This document shows positions 8,211 to 16,305 of a DNA stretch of 35,435 nt, piece by piece; the first letter of the stretch is position 1; the number at the start of each line of letters is the position of its first letter. The notes beneath the pieces are model-generated. The model was not told the origin of the DNA and did no database searches. It saw only the letters and a program-made list of their open reading frames with translations. The position numbers were made by a program, and so were the translations under genes. Source of the stretch: Pokkaliibacter plantistimulans (GTDB taxonomy: Bacteria; Pseudomonadota; Gammaproteobacteria; Pseudomonadales; Balneatricaceae); NCBI RefSeq assembly GCF_003194385.1, contig NZ_LAPT01000050.1, positions 1 through 35,435 of the forward strand. The letters run 5' to 3'.

Positions 8211-8232
8211 AAGGAGCCTGATATGGCTCCTT
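8211..8232 (-). terminator. terminator of the YeeE/YedE-type operon
   Basis: aaggagcc (8211-8218) and ggctcctt (8225-8232) form an exact 8-bp stem with a 6-base loop. On the minus strand it runs into TTTGTCCTTTT, a broken T-rich tail. It lies about 40 bases after the stop of the second permease gene. Confidence 0.6.
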
Positions 8233-8271
8233 ATAGAGTGAAGCGAGACTGTGGGTTGTCAGGGCTGACAA

Positions 8272-8709
8272 TCAGGCGTGTACGGCACGTTTCCGCTGGG
8301 TATGGGATTTACGGAGTTCAAACGCCAGCATGCCTGTCATCATGGCAGCGACAAAGATCAGTGCCTGAGGGGCGCCAGCCCCCATCGCCACAATGGCAGG
8401 CCCCGGGCAGACACCCGCCATACCCCAACCGATACCAAACAGTAAGGCACCGACGACCAGTGGCTGATCAATCACACGGCTGTTGGGCAGTTGCATCCTG
8501 ACCTGCAGGAGTGAGTAGCTACGCCGTTTGGCCAGGGTGAAGGCGATCAGACCAACAGCAATAGCACCTCCCATCACCAGCGCCAATGAAGGGTCCCATA
8601 TTCCGGCCAGATCCAGAAAGCCTAACACTTTGGCAGGATTCGCCATGCCAGCCAGCAACAGACCAATACCGAAGATCAGTCCACTGATTAAACTGCTCAG
8701 ATTTTTCAT
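8272..8709 (-). CDS. YeeE/YedE family membrane protein, second half-unit (PmpB-like)
   Basis: 145-residue inner-membrane protein with about four helices. It begins LSSLISGLIFGIGLLLAGMA and carries the family motifs GMANPAKVLGFLDL and GIGWGMAGVCPGPAI with its single conserved cysteine. Full-length YeeE-type transporters for thiosulfate or other reduced sulfur have both halves in one chain. Here the halves are separate genes, as in the small paired form found near sulfur-responsive regulators. GAGG lies eight bases before the ATG. It follows the first half-gene by 17 bp, so the two are surely co-transcribed. Transported substrate is not known from sequence. Confidence 0.85.
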   Translation of the reverse strand: MKNLSSLISGLIFGIGLLLAGMANPAKVLGFLDLAGIWDPSLALVMGGAIAVGLIAFTLAKRRSYSLLQVRMQLPNSRVIDQPLVVGALLFGIGWGMAGVCPGPAIVAMGAGAPQALIFVAAMMTGMLAFELRKSHTQRKRAVHA

Positions 8710-8726
8710 CGTTCAAACCTCGGTGA

Positions 8727-9158
8727 TCAGCCCAGCAGGTGTCGAATAACAAATACGGTAGCAAAACCTGCCGCCATAAACGTCAGGGTGGCAACCAGAG
8801 AGCGCGGCGACAGGCGGGATAGTCCACAGACGCCGTGGCCACTGGTACAGCCAGAGCCTAAGCGGGTACCGAAGCCGACGATAAGGCCCGCAATGCCAGT
8901 CACTGTCGGTGAGGCCTGCCAGTCAATCTTGGGTGAACCGGCAATCAGCATATACAGCATGGGGGCCAGCAACAGGCCAATAAAGAAACAGAAACGCTCC
9001 AGCCAGTCTGTGCCTGTAGGGTGAAGTAGCCCGGCGACAATACCGCTGATACCAGCAATCTTGCCATTGAGCAGTACAAAAATGGCCGCCGCCAGGCCAA
9101 TGAACAGGCCCCCGGAAAGTGACGCCCAGGGGGTGAAATGAGTCCAGTCGATTGACAT
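8727..9158 (-). CDS. YeeE/YedE family membrane protein, first half-unit (PmpA-like)
   Basis: 143-residue inner-membrane protein with about four helices ([20 protein letters not shown] at the N-terminus). Its signature [20 protein letters not shown] has two cysteines in the part that forms the sulfur-relay pore in structurally known YeeE. First gene of the two-gene operon. It is likely to import a reduced sulfur species, or one of its degradation products, together with the neighbouring half-unit. No dedicated regulator or sulfurtransferase is present beside it in this window. Confidence 0.85.
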   Translation of the reverse strand: MSIDWTHFTPWASLSGGLFIGLAAAIFVLLNGKIAGISGIVAGLLHPTGTDWLERFCFFIGLLLAPMLYMLIAGSPKIDWQASPTVTGIAGLIVGFGTRLGSGCTSGHGVCGLSRLSPRSLVATLTFMAAGFATVFVIRHLLG

Positions 9159-9186
9159 AACCTAGTCCCCAATCTGTGATGATCGT

Positions 9187-9208
9187 TAAATTAGCATTAT
9201 CTAAATTA
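9187..9208 (-). promoter_or_regulatory. AT-rich dyad overlapping the permease-pair promoter
   Basis: taaattag ... ctaaatta is a 22-bp imperfect palindrome with eight of eleven arm positions matching. On the minus strand it overlaps GATAAT (9197-9202), which has TTACAT about 17 bases upstream, a fair -10/-35 pair. AT-rich dyads with a TTTAG arm are used by ArsR-type sulfur sensors of the BigR/SqrR group, which often control YeeE pairs. That link is inference. Confidence 0.45.
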
Positions 9209-9390
9209 ATGATCAATGATGTAATGCGAGAAACCTGGCGAGAAATCAATGTGGTTGATTAATCAGTCCCCTGTTATTGGGTTTTCACAATTTGTAATTA
9301 TTATTTGATCATTATTTGCATATTAGGGATTAACAATGGCAATCAGCTCGGCTCTGCTGCAGACTCTGGGGGTTACTTGCTATAAAACGC

Positions 9391-9409
9391 ACTAATGATA
9401 ATGAATTGC
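9391..9409 (+). promoter_or_regulatory. Fur-box-like site
   Basis: The 19 bases at 9391-9409 (actaatgataatgaattgc) match 13 of 19 positions of the classical Fur consensus, including the block taatgataat. GATAAT at 9397-9402 inside it can serve as a -10 box with TTACTT 18 bases upstream (9373-9378), and tataaa stands at 9381. Fur bound here would block transcription of the secreted-protein gene at 9541 under iron-replete conditions. The iron permease farther downstream makes this reading more likely. Confidence 0.55.
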
Positions 9410-9540
9410 ATTTGTTTTCTTGTTGTTGTTGCAATGATGCGTCATCAGAACCACCGCTTGGGCTGATAGCTGAAACAGTTGCACTGACAATACCGGGGAT
9501 CAAAGGCTGTTAACCACTCGGGCGATCACAAGAGGTTATA

Positions 9541-11535
9541 GTGAAAAGAACATTGCTTGCCTGTGCCATTGCATCTGTCACCCTGTCTCAATGGGCATCT
9601 GCGGCAGTTGAAGTGAAGGACATCCGTTTCAGTCCTGCTGCCAATATGCTGGCTTACACCGAGTTTGAACTGTCTGGTGAGCCGCTGGCGGAGTCATTGG
9701 GGATTGATCTAGACACCCTCGATCCCAATCAGGTTAATCAGCCCCATGCCTTTGATTACAAGGCGGGTATCGAATCTTACGAATACTCTGAAGAAGCGAT
9801 GTACGCCCTGAACTATCAGTCACAGATGGGTATTCATCTGGCTAATGGTCCACTGAACAAGGCCCGCGGCGGCACCATGCAGGATTTCGGTAAGCGTGTT
9901 ATCGAAATGGCCGGAGCCGTCGGTTTCGCTCCCGAGGAAATCCCTCTCAACATGTATCCTCTGTCTCTGCCCTATGCCTCCGGTGTGCCTGAGCTTGGTG
10001 AGAACATTGATACTGCAACAGTAAACAGCGATGAGCTGGATGGCACCACTGCCAAGGGCAATGCCATGAAAGGCAGCATCCAGACGCCTGCATACTATCG
10101 TGATTACAAGACTTTAGGCTGGAAGGCTGACAGCTTCGACAAGGCGCTTGAGCCTGCAGCTATCGGCGGTATCTTCCTCAAGGAAGTGATGTGGTCACAG
10201 GATTTTCTCGGTGGCATGCACGTAGCGGAATCTGATGAGGAAGTGGAAGCCACTTCTGCCACCATGGATCAGGATGGCAAGCACAAGCTGGGTGTTTCCT
10301 CTGCCGATGGTATGAACGGCATGTTCCTGACCGAGGAGTCCATTGATAAATTGCTGACCATGCAGCAGAGCCTGGGTTTTGACGGCAAGCAGCTTGGCGC
10401 CACGATTACTCCTCAGTATGACCCTGCCAAAGGCATCATCTACTTCCCGCACAAGGTTAAAGTGACTCAGGGTGAAGATAACGGTGTCAACAGCATTGCT
10501 GGCCTGAGCGTTGAAGACAGCGCCTCCACACTGCGCGATACCTGGATGATGCTGTGGCCACTGTCTGAATTCTATGCTTACAGCGATCAGCGCAAAGCTA
10601 ACGAGGGTCAGAATCCTGCCTTCCTGGCCGTGTTTGATGGTGCACCTTTTGCGGCCGCGCCTGCAGCGAATACGGATGCAGATGCCAGTAATGATGTCGC
10701 TGGCAGCGATGCGTTCTCTCTGGCGTCCAACCTGTCCAATCTGGAATTCAAGAACCTGCAGGCGCTGCATTTCAACAGCAAGGCCGGCACCTTTGTTGAC
10801 CGTTTCAGCGAAGGTAAACAAGGTCAGCACGTGAGCACCTATGATGCTGCTTACACCCTGGTCGCGCTGCAGATTTTCCAGCGTGCCCATGATGCGCTGC
10901 CCGTAGGTTATGCATCGGGTGACGCGGCGACCGGCATTGATACCCCGGAAGGCAAGCAGGCACTGGAGCTGATTCGCAAGCAGGCTGACTTTATTCTCAG
11001 CAAGCTGGTGGGCAAAGATGGTCTGGTGGCGGATGGTCTGGCTCTGGATGGTCAAGTGGATGCAGGCAAGAGCGTTGATGCGCAGTTCGCTGCGGTACGT
11101 GGTCTGACCGCTGCTTTCCTGGCGACCAAAGATGAAAAATACCGTGACGCAGCACGCAAGCTGTTCGCTGCGGCTGACAAGGCCTATTTCAACAGTAAGG
11201 CTGGCAGCTGGATTCGTGGTGACAAGGACGAATACACCCCCTGGACTCAGGCAGCCATTTCTGGTGGTCTGCGCTCAGCGATCCAGAACCTGCGCAACCG
11301 TGGCGACGAGAAAGAGCCTGCGCTGGAGCTGCAGCAGCTGACCGAGCGCTACGTGTCCTGGTTCGGCAACACCGTCAATGGTGGTATGCAGCTGGCTGAA
11401 TGGCTCGGTGACTCGGGTGAAAATGTGCTGACTACCGGCAACACCGGTGACACCGATGAGGATGGGGTGAAGCAGATTACTGCTGTGCACCGTGCTCAGG
11501 TGCTGGCAGGTAAGGCAGACGTTACTGCCAAGTAA
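9541..11535 (+). CDS. secreted protein of unknown family, Fur-box preceded
   Basis: 664 residues starting at a GTG with GAGG five bases upstream. Residues 1-21 are a Sec signal peptide (ending WASA before AVEVKDI). The mature chain seems to have no cysteine and no CxxCH, so it is not a cytochrome. The middle contains an Ala/Asp-rich low-complexity segment near residues 372-392. The last 250 residues are helix-rich, with repeated patterns such as YDAAYTLVALQIFQRAH and AAVRGLTAAFLATKDEKYRD, like an alpha/alpha toroid. I do not recognise the family. It stands behind a Fur-like site and ahead of cytochrome and FTR1 genes, so a role in periplasmic or surface iron handling is plausible but inferred. 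A strong hairpin follows the gene, so it may be made in excess of the downstream genes. Confidence 0.9.
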   Translation: MKRTLLACAIASVTLSQWASAAVEVKDIRFSPAANMLAYTEFELSGEPLAESLGIDLDTLDPNQVNQPHAFDYKAGIESYEYSEEAMYALNYQSQMGIHLANGPLNKARGGTMQDFGKRVIEMAGAVGFAPEEIPLNMYPLSLPYASGVPELGENIDTATVNSDELDGTTAKGNAMKGSIQTPAYYRDYKTLGWKADSFDKALEPAAIGGIFLKEVMWSQDFLGGMHVAESDEEVEATSATMDQDGKHKLGVSSADGMNGMFLTEESIDKLLTMQQSLGFDGKQLGATITPQYDPAKGIIYFPHKVKVTQGEDNGVNSIAGLSVEDSASTLRDTWMMLWPLSEFYAYSDQRKANEGQNPAFLAVFDGAPFAAAPAANTDADASNDVAGSDAFSLASNLSNLEFKNLQALHFNSKAGTFVDRFSEGKQGQHVSTYDAAYTLVALQIFQRAHDALPVGYASGDAATGIDTPEGKQALELIRKQADFILSKLVGKDGLVADGLALDGQVDAGKSVDAQFAAVRGLTAAFLATKDEKYRDAARKLFAAADKAYFNSKAGSWIRGDKDEYTPWTQAAISGGLRSAIQNLRNRGDEKEPALELQQLTERYVSWFGNTVNGGMQLAEWLGDSGENVLTTGNTGDTDEDGVKQITAVHRAQVLAGKADVTAK

Positions 11536-11850
11536 GCCGGTTAATCGCCGCTACAAGGCAAGGCCGTTTCTGAGGCCTTTCAAGGACGGAGATCAGCAGC
11601 CCTGATCTCCGTCATGTTGTTTCTGGGCCAGCGTACTATGCTTGTCATTGAGATCGTTTCGTCAGGAGCATGTTCAGACAGTCTGAGCGTTGTTGAGCGA
11701 GCGAATGGCAGTGTCCCGCCTCTTCTCAGAAGGGCGTTGCATCTGGATAATGCCCGATACGAAAAATACTCAACACTTTCACATTTCGGGGTCGGTGTGG
11801 CCTTATAGTCTTGAATAAGAATCAGAAACACTATCAACAGACCTTCAATC
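11536..11850 (+). other. intergenic region with hairpin between secreted protein and cytochrome genes
   Basis: Holds the 12-bp-stem hairpin at 11585-11613. Beyond it I see no convincing promoter or second Fur box. The stretch at 11790-11850 is AT-rich and could hold a weak promoter (ttatag near 11801). The downstream genes may therefore rely partly on read-through. Confidence 0.4.
11585..11613 (+). terminator. strong hairpin terminator or attenuator after the secreted protein gene
   Basis: gacggagatcag (11585-11596) and ctgatctccgtc (11602-11613) form an exact 12-bp stem with a 5-base loop. The following atgttgtttc is T-rich but interrupted. It lies 50 bases past the stop codon. A leaky terminator here would set a high ratio of the secreted protein to the downstream redox proteins. 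Confidence 0.65.
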
Positions 11851-12438
11851 ATGCATCAGGCAATCAGGCTGAAACATACTACGCCACTCGATCACGACCC
11901 TGAGGGGCGTGGCGAGCACAAGCACCTGACCCCTGTGCATGGATTCCGCGGGCGTCGTTCGCATTCTGGTCATCATCACGGCCAGCATGCTGCCCTTCCT
12001 TTTCGTGCTCGTATGCACAAGCTGGCTTATCGGCATAAACCCGCTGAGCTGGTTATTTACGTGTTGTTTGCCAGCGGCCTGCTACTGTGGTCTCCGCTGC
12101 ACATCGCCTGGCAAACCCAACGCTGGGCGTTGTCCATCCATATGGCACTGGGCATCGCGTTATTCTGGGTGACCGTCGGCGTGTTCTGGTGGGCACATCG
12201 CAAGCTGCTGATGCGCAGCCGCAAGGCCTGGTTGCGTTTTAGTGGGCGGGTGCTTGAGGTGATGCTGATGACGCTTGCTGTCACCGGTGTCATTCTGTTC
12301 TTTCACGGCAATCCGGGGGATATGCTGGGGCGTGTTTCTCACCTTCTGCACCTGTTTATCAGCTTTTTTATGACCGCACTGCTGTTGAGTCATGCCTGGC
12401 GCTGGACTGTGCTGCGCCTGCGGAGACGCCATCGATGA
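11851..12438 (+). CDS. four-helix membrane protein, probable b-type cytochrome, with His-rich N-terminus
   Basis: 195 residues. The first 46 hold eleven histidines, including SHSGHHHGQH, in a hydrophilic tail that could bind metal. Four hydrophobic helices follow, at about 67-86, 93-115, 134-152 and 162-184. Histidines at 97 and 116 in the second helix, and at 167 and 181 in the fourth (14 apart), are placed as in two-heme b561-type bundles. No CxxCH. The likely role is to move electrons between the quinone pool and periplasmic hemes of the next gene's product. It overlaps that gene by four bases (ATGA), so the two are translationally coupled. Ribosome-binding sequence before the ATG is weak, so the exact start is uncertain. 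Family membership is judged from topology and histidine spacing only. Confidence 0.75.
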   Translation: MHQAIRLKHTTPLDHDPEGRGEHKHLTPVHGFRGRRSHSGHHHGQHAALPFRARMHKLAYRHKPAELVIYVLFASGLLLWSPLHIAWQTQRWALSIHMALGIALFWVTVGVFWWAHRKLLMRSRKAWLRFSGRVLEVMLMTLAVTGVILFFHGNPGDMLGRVSHLLHLFISFFMTALLLSHAWRWTVLRLRRRHR

Positions 12439-15434
12439 GATTTCCCCTCGTTGCAGTTTTGAGGGTAGCTGCCACTGTGTTCCGTTCTCTTACTTCTCCT
12501 GTATTGATACTGCTATATATCCTGTTGTCGCCAGCGACGCAGGCAGCGGTCAGCAGCAGCGCTTTTGTCTTGCGTAATCATCAGCTGTTCAGTGCCAACT
12601 ATGAAGCAGGCAGTGTCAGCAAGATTGATGAGCAGACCGGTGCACTGCAGGCTGAAGTCGCGTTAGGCAAGGATATTCGCAGTGTGGCCTTATCCGACGA
12701 TGATGCCGCTCTGGTGCTGGCCACCGACTACGTGGATGACAAGGTATTCCTGCTCAGCGCCAACAAGCTGGCTGTCAAACAGGTGATTGATGTTGGCCAC
12801 CGACCCTACGCTGCGGTTTTCGACAGTGTTAATAAGCTGTTCTGGGTGACGCTGTTTGAGGATCACAAGCTGCTGGCAATAGACACGGCCGGTCAGATCG
12901 TGGCGACCACCGATACCGCTGATACACCCCGAGGTCTGGCCTTGCTGGATGACGGCCGCCTGCTGGTCAGCCATGCCATGACCGGCGAGGTGTCGATCTA
13001 TCAGACCCGTCAGCAAAAGCCCGGCCAGCTCACCTTGCTCAAACGCATTCATCTGCAGGAAACCGCGAATCCTGATGAGACGGTTTCACAGGGTGTGCCC
13101 CGTCTGCTTGACAATATTGCCATCAGCCCGGAAGGGGATGAGGCCTGGTTGCCCCATGTGCTGTGGAACTTCGATCACTCCTTTCAGTTCCAGAGCACGG
13201 TGTTTCCTGCCATATCGGTGCTGGACCTGACGCCCGGAGAGGAAGAGGAGAAGCAGGACGAGCGCAAGCAGCTGTTCCAGCAGATCAATCTGCTGACTGC
13301 CGCCAATCGCAGTGAAATTGTTTCCAATCCTTATCAGGCGGTATTCAGCGCGGATGGCAACAAGGTCTATGTGACCCTGGCAGGGTCTGAAGACCTGTTG
13401 GTGTTTGATCGCTCCCGTCGTGGGCCGATCAATAAAAAGCGTCATCGCAGCTCAGGCAGCCACGGTGGTGCGCGTGCTACGCAGTTGTTACGTCATCTGC
13501 CTGGTGAGAATCCGCGAGGCATCGTCATCGATGGTGACACGCTGTTTGTGCAGAATGCCCAGAGTCTGGATGTATCCAGACTCAATGCCGGTGGCGGGGG
13601 GGCCTTTGCCCGCGCCACGGTCAGTGACGATCACTTTGCACTGCTGGTGACCAAGGACGCGGCGGCGCCTGACTTGCGTCGGGGTATCCGCTTTTTCAAT
13701 CTGGGTAATACTTTTGCCAACAAGGATTACCCCATGGCCGGTGACAACTGGATGAGTTGTCAGTCCTGCCATCTGGATGGCTTCAACTTCACCAATAAAT
13801 ACCTGCAGCAAGCCCATGCCATGGCCCCGGCCGACAATGCCCTGACCGGTCATGAAAACATGATGCATATGGTCTCGGGTGACTTTCTGTCGGAATACAT
13901 CCGTATGGTGCAGCTGACACAGGGGGGCTTCGGTGCGGATGACCGCGATGGCGCCAGGCCTGTCGACCCGACCCGGCCACCTGCCGAAGTCAAAACCATG
14001 ATGGAACAGCTCCATCGCTACGTCATTGCTCCTTACAATCTGCCCACTCTGGCCAGCTGGTTGCGACTGCAAGGCGAGCAGGTGCCGCATCCACAGGAGT
14101 GGCTGAACTCAGCCAGTTGTCAGGCCTGCCATAGCGACATCTTCAAGCAGTGGTCGAATTCCAATCATCGTCTGATGGGGCAGTCCAACCCCTATTACAC
14201 CGCGGTACTGCAGCTGGCAGAGAAGAGTGAAGGGAAGGAGTTTGGCCAGTGGTGCCAAAGCTGCCACATGCCTCAGGCGGTATTGAGTGGCGTGAAGGAA
14301 CTGCCGACAGAGAGCCATATGCTGGAAAAAGACGGCGCCTCACTGATCAAGGCTTATGCAGAAGGACAGCCGGTGGTGGAAGAGGGGACCAGCTGCCTGC
14401 TGTGTCACCGCATTACCCGCGTGGAAGATGCTGGCGGCAATGCCTCTTTTACGGTCAATCTCGACCAGCGTCAGAGTTATCTGTTTGAGGCCAGTGATAA
14501 CGCCTTTGCCCGCTGGATTGGTGAACGCATGATCAATGCCAAACCAGACGCGCATATTGCCTCCTATCAGAAGGATTTCTACAAGGACGCGGTGTACTGC
14601 AAGGCTTGCCACGACGAGTTTGCCCCGGGTACGGGGGCCAATATTGTCAATACCTGGGAGGAGTGGTCGAAGTCCCATTACGCCACCAGCAGTGATCCAG
14701 CCGAACAGCGAAGCTGTATCAGTTGCCACATGAACGCCAATCCTGGTAATGGCGGTGCACCTGTACCGGGGCAGGCGACCCTGAACGGGACGCAGAAGGC
14801 CAACGTCTTCACCCATGACTTCACCGGTGCGCAGATGCATCTGGCGGGTATGCGTGATCCTCATCTGGCAGAAATGAGTGTGGCACTGCTGAAAAGTGCA
14901 GCGACCATCAGTGCTTCCATGGCGCCCGGCGAGCTGGTGGTGCGGGTCACAAATTCCGGGGCCGGGCATGCCTTCCCCACCGGCGTTTCAGACTTCCGCC
15001 AGTTCTGGCTGGCGGTAAAAGTATGGGATGCCACAGGTCAGCTGGTTTATCAAAGTGGTCAACCCGACGCTGCGGGCGAGCTACCTGAAGATACGCGACT
15101 GTTCCAGAAAGTGTTTGGTGATAAGGACGGTAAACCTGTGGGTCTGCACTTCTGGCGTTACGCCAAATTGCTGAAGGACACCCGCATACCCGCCGACAGT
15201 TACCGCGATGAGCAATTTGCCTTGCCTGCCGGGCTGAGCGGTGCGGTCAGAGTCGAGGTCAAGTTGCAGTTCCGCACCTATCCCCAGTGGATTACCGCAG
15301 CAGCGCGTAGCGTTGAACCTGCGCTGACCGATCCGCCAGTGGTAACGCTGCATGCGCTGGACCAGTCAATGACCGCGATGCCCGCCGCACCCAGCGTCAG
15401 CATGTCGCCAGATTCTGGTGCGGTAGCCCAGTAA
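12435..15434 (+). CDS. periplasmic beta-propeller/hexaheme cytochrome c
   Basis: 999 residues. A signal sequence or anchor covers 1-37 (ending SPATQA). Residues about 40-430 show YVTN-type propeller blades (DEQTGALQAEVALGKDIRSV, FSADGNKVYVTLAGSEDLLV). Six CxxCH heme sites follow: 442-446 CQSCH, 562-566 CQACH, 607-611 CQSCH, 654-658 CLLCH, 722-726 CKACH and 761-765 CISCH. The C-terminus has NSGAGHAFPTGVSDFRQFW, a motif common in multiheme cytochromes, in a beta-rich domain. The first heme right after the propeller resembles the propeller/cytochrome proteins related to di-heme peroxidases; the other five resemble c554-type multiheme proteins. Placed between a b-type membrane protein and FTR1, it probably carries electrons to or from iron in the periplasm. 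Substrate and direction are inferred. Confidence 0.9.
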   Translation: MRFPLVAVLRVAATVFRSLTSPVLILLYILLSPATQAAVSSSAFVLRNHQLFSANYEAGSVSKIDEQTGALQAEVALGKDIRSVALSDDDAALVLATDYVDDKVFLLSANKLAVKQVIDVGHRPYAAVFDSVNKLFWVTLFEDHKLLAIDTAGQIVATTDTADTPRGLALLDDGRLLVSHAMTGEVSIYQTRQQKPGQLTLLKRIHLQETANPDETVSQGVPRLLDNIAISPEGDEAWLPHVLWNFDHSFQFQSTVFPAISVLDLTPGEEEEKQDERKQLFQQINLLTAANRSEIVSNPYQAVFSADGNKVYVTLAGSEDLLVFDRSRRGPINKKRHRSSGSHGGARATQLLRHLPGENPRGIVIDGDTLFVQNAQSLDVSRLNAGGGGAFARATVSDDHFALLVTKDAAAPDLRRGIRFFNLGNTFANKDYPMAGDNWMSCQSCHLDGFNFTNKYLQQAHAMAPADNALTGHENMMHMVSGDFLSEYIRMVQLTQGGFGADDRDGARPVDPTRPPAEVKTMMEQLHRYVIAPYNLPTLASWLRLQGEQVPHPQEWLNSASCQACHSDIFKQWSNSNHRLMGQSNPYYTAVLQLAEKSEGKEFGQWCQSCHMPQAVLSGVKELPTESHMLEKDGASLIKAYAEGQPVVEEGTSCLLCHRITRVEDAGGNASFTVNLDQRQSYLFEASDNAFARWIGERMINAKPDAHIASYQKDFYKDAVYCKACHDEFAPGTGANIVNTWEEWSKSHYATSSDPAEQRSCISCHMNANPGNGGAPVPGQATLNGTQKANVFTHDFTGAQMHLAGMRDPHLAEMSVALLKSAATISASMAPGELVVRVTNSGAGHAFPTGVSDFRQFWLAVKVWDATGQLVYQSGQPDAAGELPEDTRLFQKVFGDKDGKPVGLHFWRYAKLLKDTRIPADSYRDEQFALPAGLSGAVRVEVKLQFRTYPQWITAAARSVEPALTDPPVVTLHALDQSMTAMPAAPSVSMSPDSGAVAQ

Positions 15435-15492
15435 GATTTCATTAATCAGTCAACCCAGTACCTCAGTCCGAGTACAAAGTAGAGGATAGAGA

Positions 15493-16305
15493 ATGTTAGC
15501 AAGCCTGCTGATCACCCTGCGTGAAGGGTTGGAAGCCTTTCTGCTGGTGGGAATCTGCCTGTCCTATCTCGACAAGCTCAATGCACGCCGGTTTAACCGT
15601 TATATCTATGCTGGCGTGGTGGTCGGCCTGCTGACCTCGCTGGTCGTCGCCTTCCTGTTCCAGGTAGTGGTGGATCAGTTCAACAACGAGAAATATCGCA
15701 ACCTGCTGATGGCGGGCATTCTTATTTTTGCCACCCTGGTGCTGTCGAGCATGGCGCTGTGGATGCAGAAACAGGGCGGCAAGGAAGCCGGTCAGATGAA
15801 AGAGAACGTGACCCAGCTGGTCAATGGCGAGAAAGCCTTTGGTCTGGCGCTGCTGGCTTTCCTGGCGGTGATGCGTGAAGGCTTCGAAACGGTGTTGTTT
15901 TTCTCTGCGCTGGTCTATTCCGGTCAGGGCATCACGCTGCAGTCGGGTCTGAGCGGTGCGGTAGTGGGCTTGCTGCTGGCACTGGTGCTGGTCTGGTTAC
16001 TGATGCGTTCTACCCGTAAAGTGGCGCTGCGCCCTTTCTTCCGCTGGAGCAGTCTGTTGATTCTGGTGATTGCTGCGGGCCTGTTCTCCTCCTCCATCAA
16101 TATGCTGCAGGCTGCACAATGGCTGCCGATGGTCATGAGCCCGCTGTTTGATATCTCCTTCATTCTTGATGATCGCAGTGTGTTTGGTACCTTCCTGCGG
16201 GCACTGTTTGGGTATAACTCCTCTCCCGGTTTGTTGCAGCTGCTGGCCTGGGGCGGTTATCTGCTGGTCTTCGGATACTTCTGGAGAAGGCAGTACGCGC
16301 AGTGA
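15493..16305 (+). CDS. FTR1/EfeU family iron permease
   Basis: High-affinity iron permease of the inner membrane, 270 residues, about seven helices. Both diagnostic REGxE iron-binding motifs are present: residues 10-14 in LITLREGLEAFLLVG and 128-132 in AVMREGFETVLFFSAL. In studied systems FTR1 proteins take iron that has been oxidised or reduced by a partner (Fet3 multicopper oxidase, EfeB heme peroxidase, or P19/FtrBD). None of those partners is encoded here; a hexaheme cytochrome stands in their place. AGAGG precedes the ATG. Its stop overlaps the next gene's GTG (GTGA). Confidence 0.93.
   Translation: MLASLLITLREGLEAFLLVGICLSYLDKLNARRFNRYIYAGVVVGLLTSLVVAFLFQVVVDQFNNEKYRNLLMAGILIFATLVLSSMALWMQKQGGKEAGQMKENVTQLVNGEKAFGLALLAFLAVMREGFETVLFFSALVYSGQGITLQSGLSGAVVGLLLALVLVWLLMRSTRKVALRPFFRWSSLLILVIAAGLFSSSINMLQAAQWLPMVMSPLFDISFILDDRSVFGTFLRALFGYNSSPGLLQLLAWGGYLLVFGYFWRRQYAQ

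Larger units (their letters stand above)
9159..9540. other. divergent intergenic region between permease pair and iron locus
   Basis: No coding gene. It carries control signals for both directions: the AT-rich dyad at 9187-9208 for the leftward permease operon and the Fur-like box at 9391-9409 for the rightward iron locus. Between them the DNA is strongly AT-rich (about 9240-9340) and may serve as an upstream promoter element. Confidence 0.55.

Noticed and set aside
8272-9158. YeeE pair as one gene broken by a frameshift
   Set aside because: Each half has its own ribosome site and start, a 17-bp gap separates them, and split pairs are a normal form of the family.
10195-11055. 286-residue minus-strand open frame inside the secreted-protein gene
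   Set aside because: Lies wholly opposite a gene with signal peptide, ribosome site and Fur-like box, and shows no motif.
11790-11850. Second Fur box before the b-type cytochrome gene
   Set aside because: The best alignment gives about 11 of 19 consensus positions with a poor core; too weak to report.
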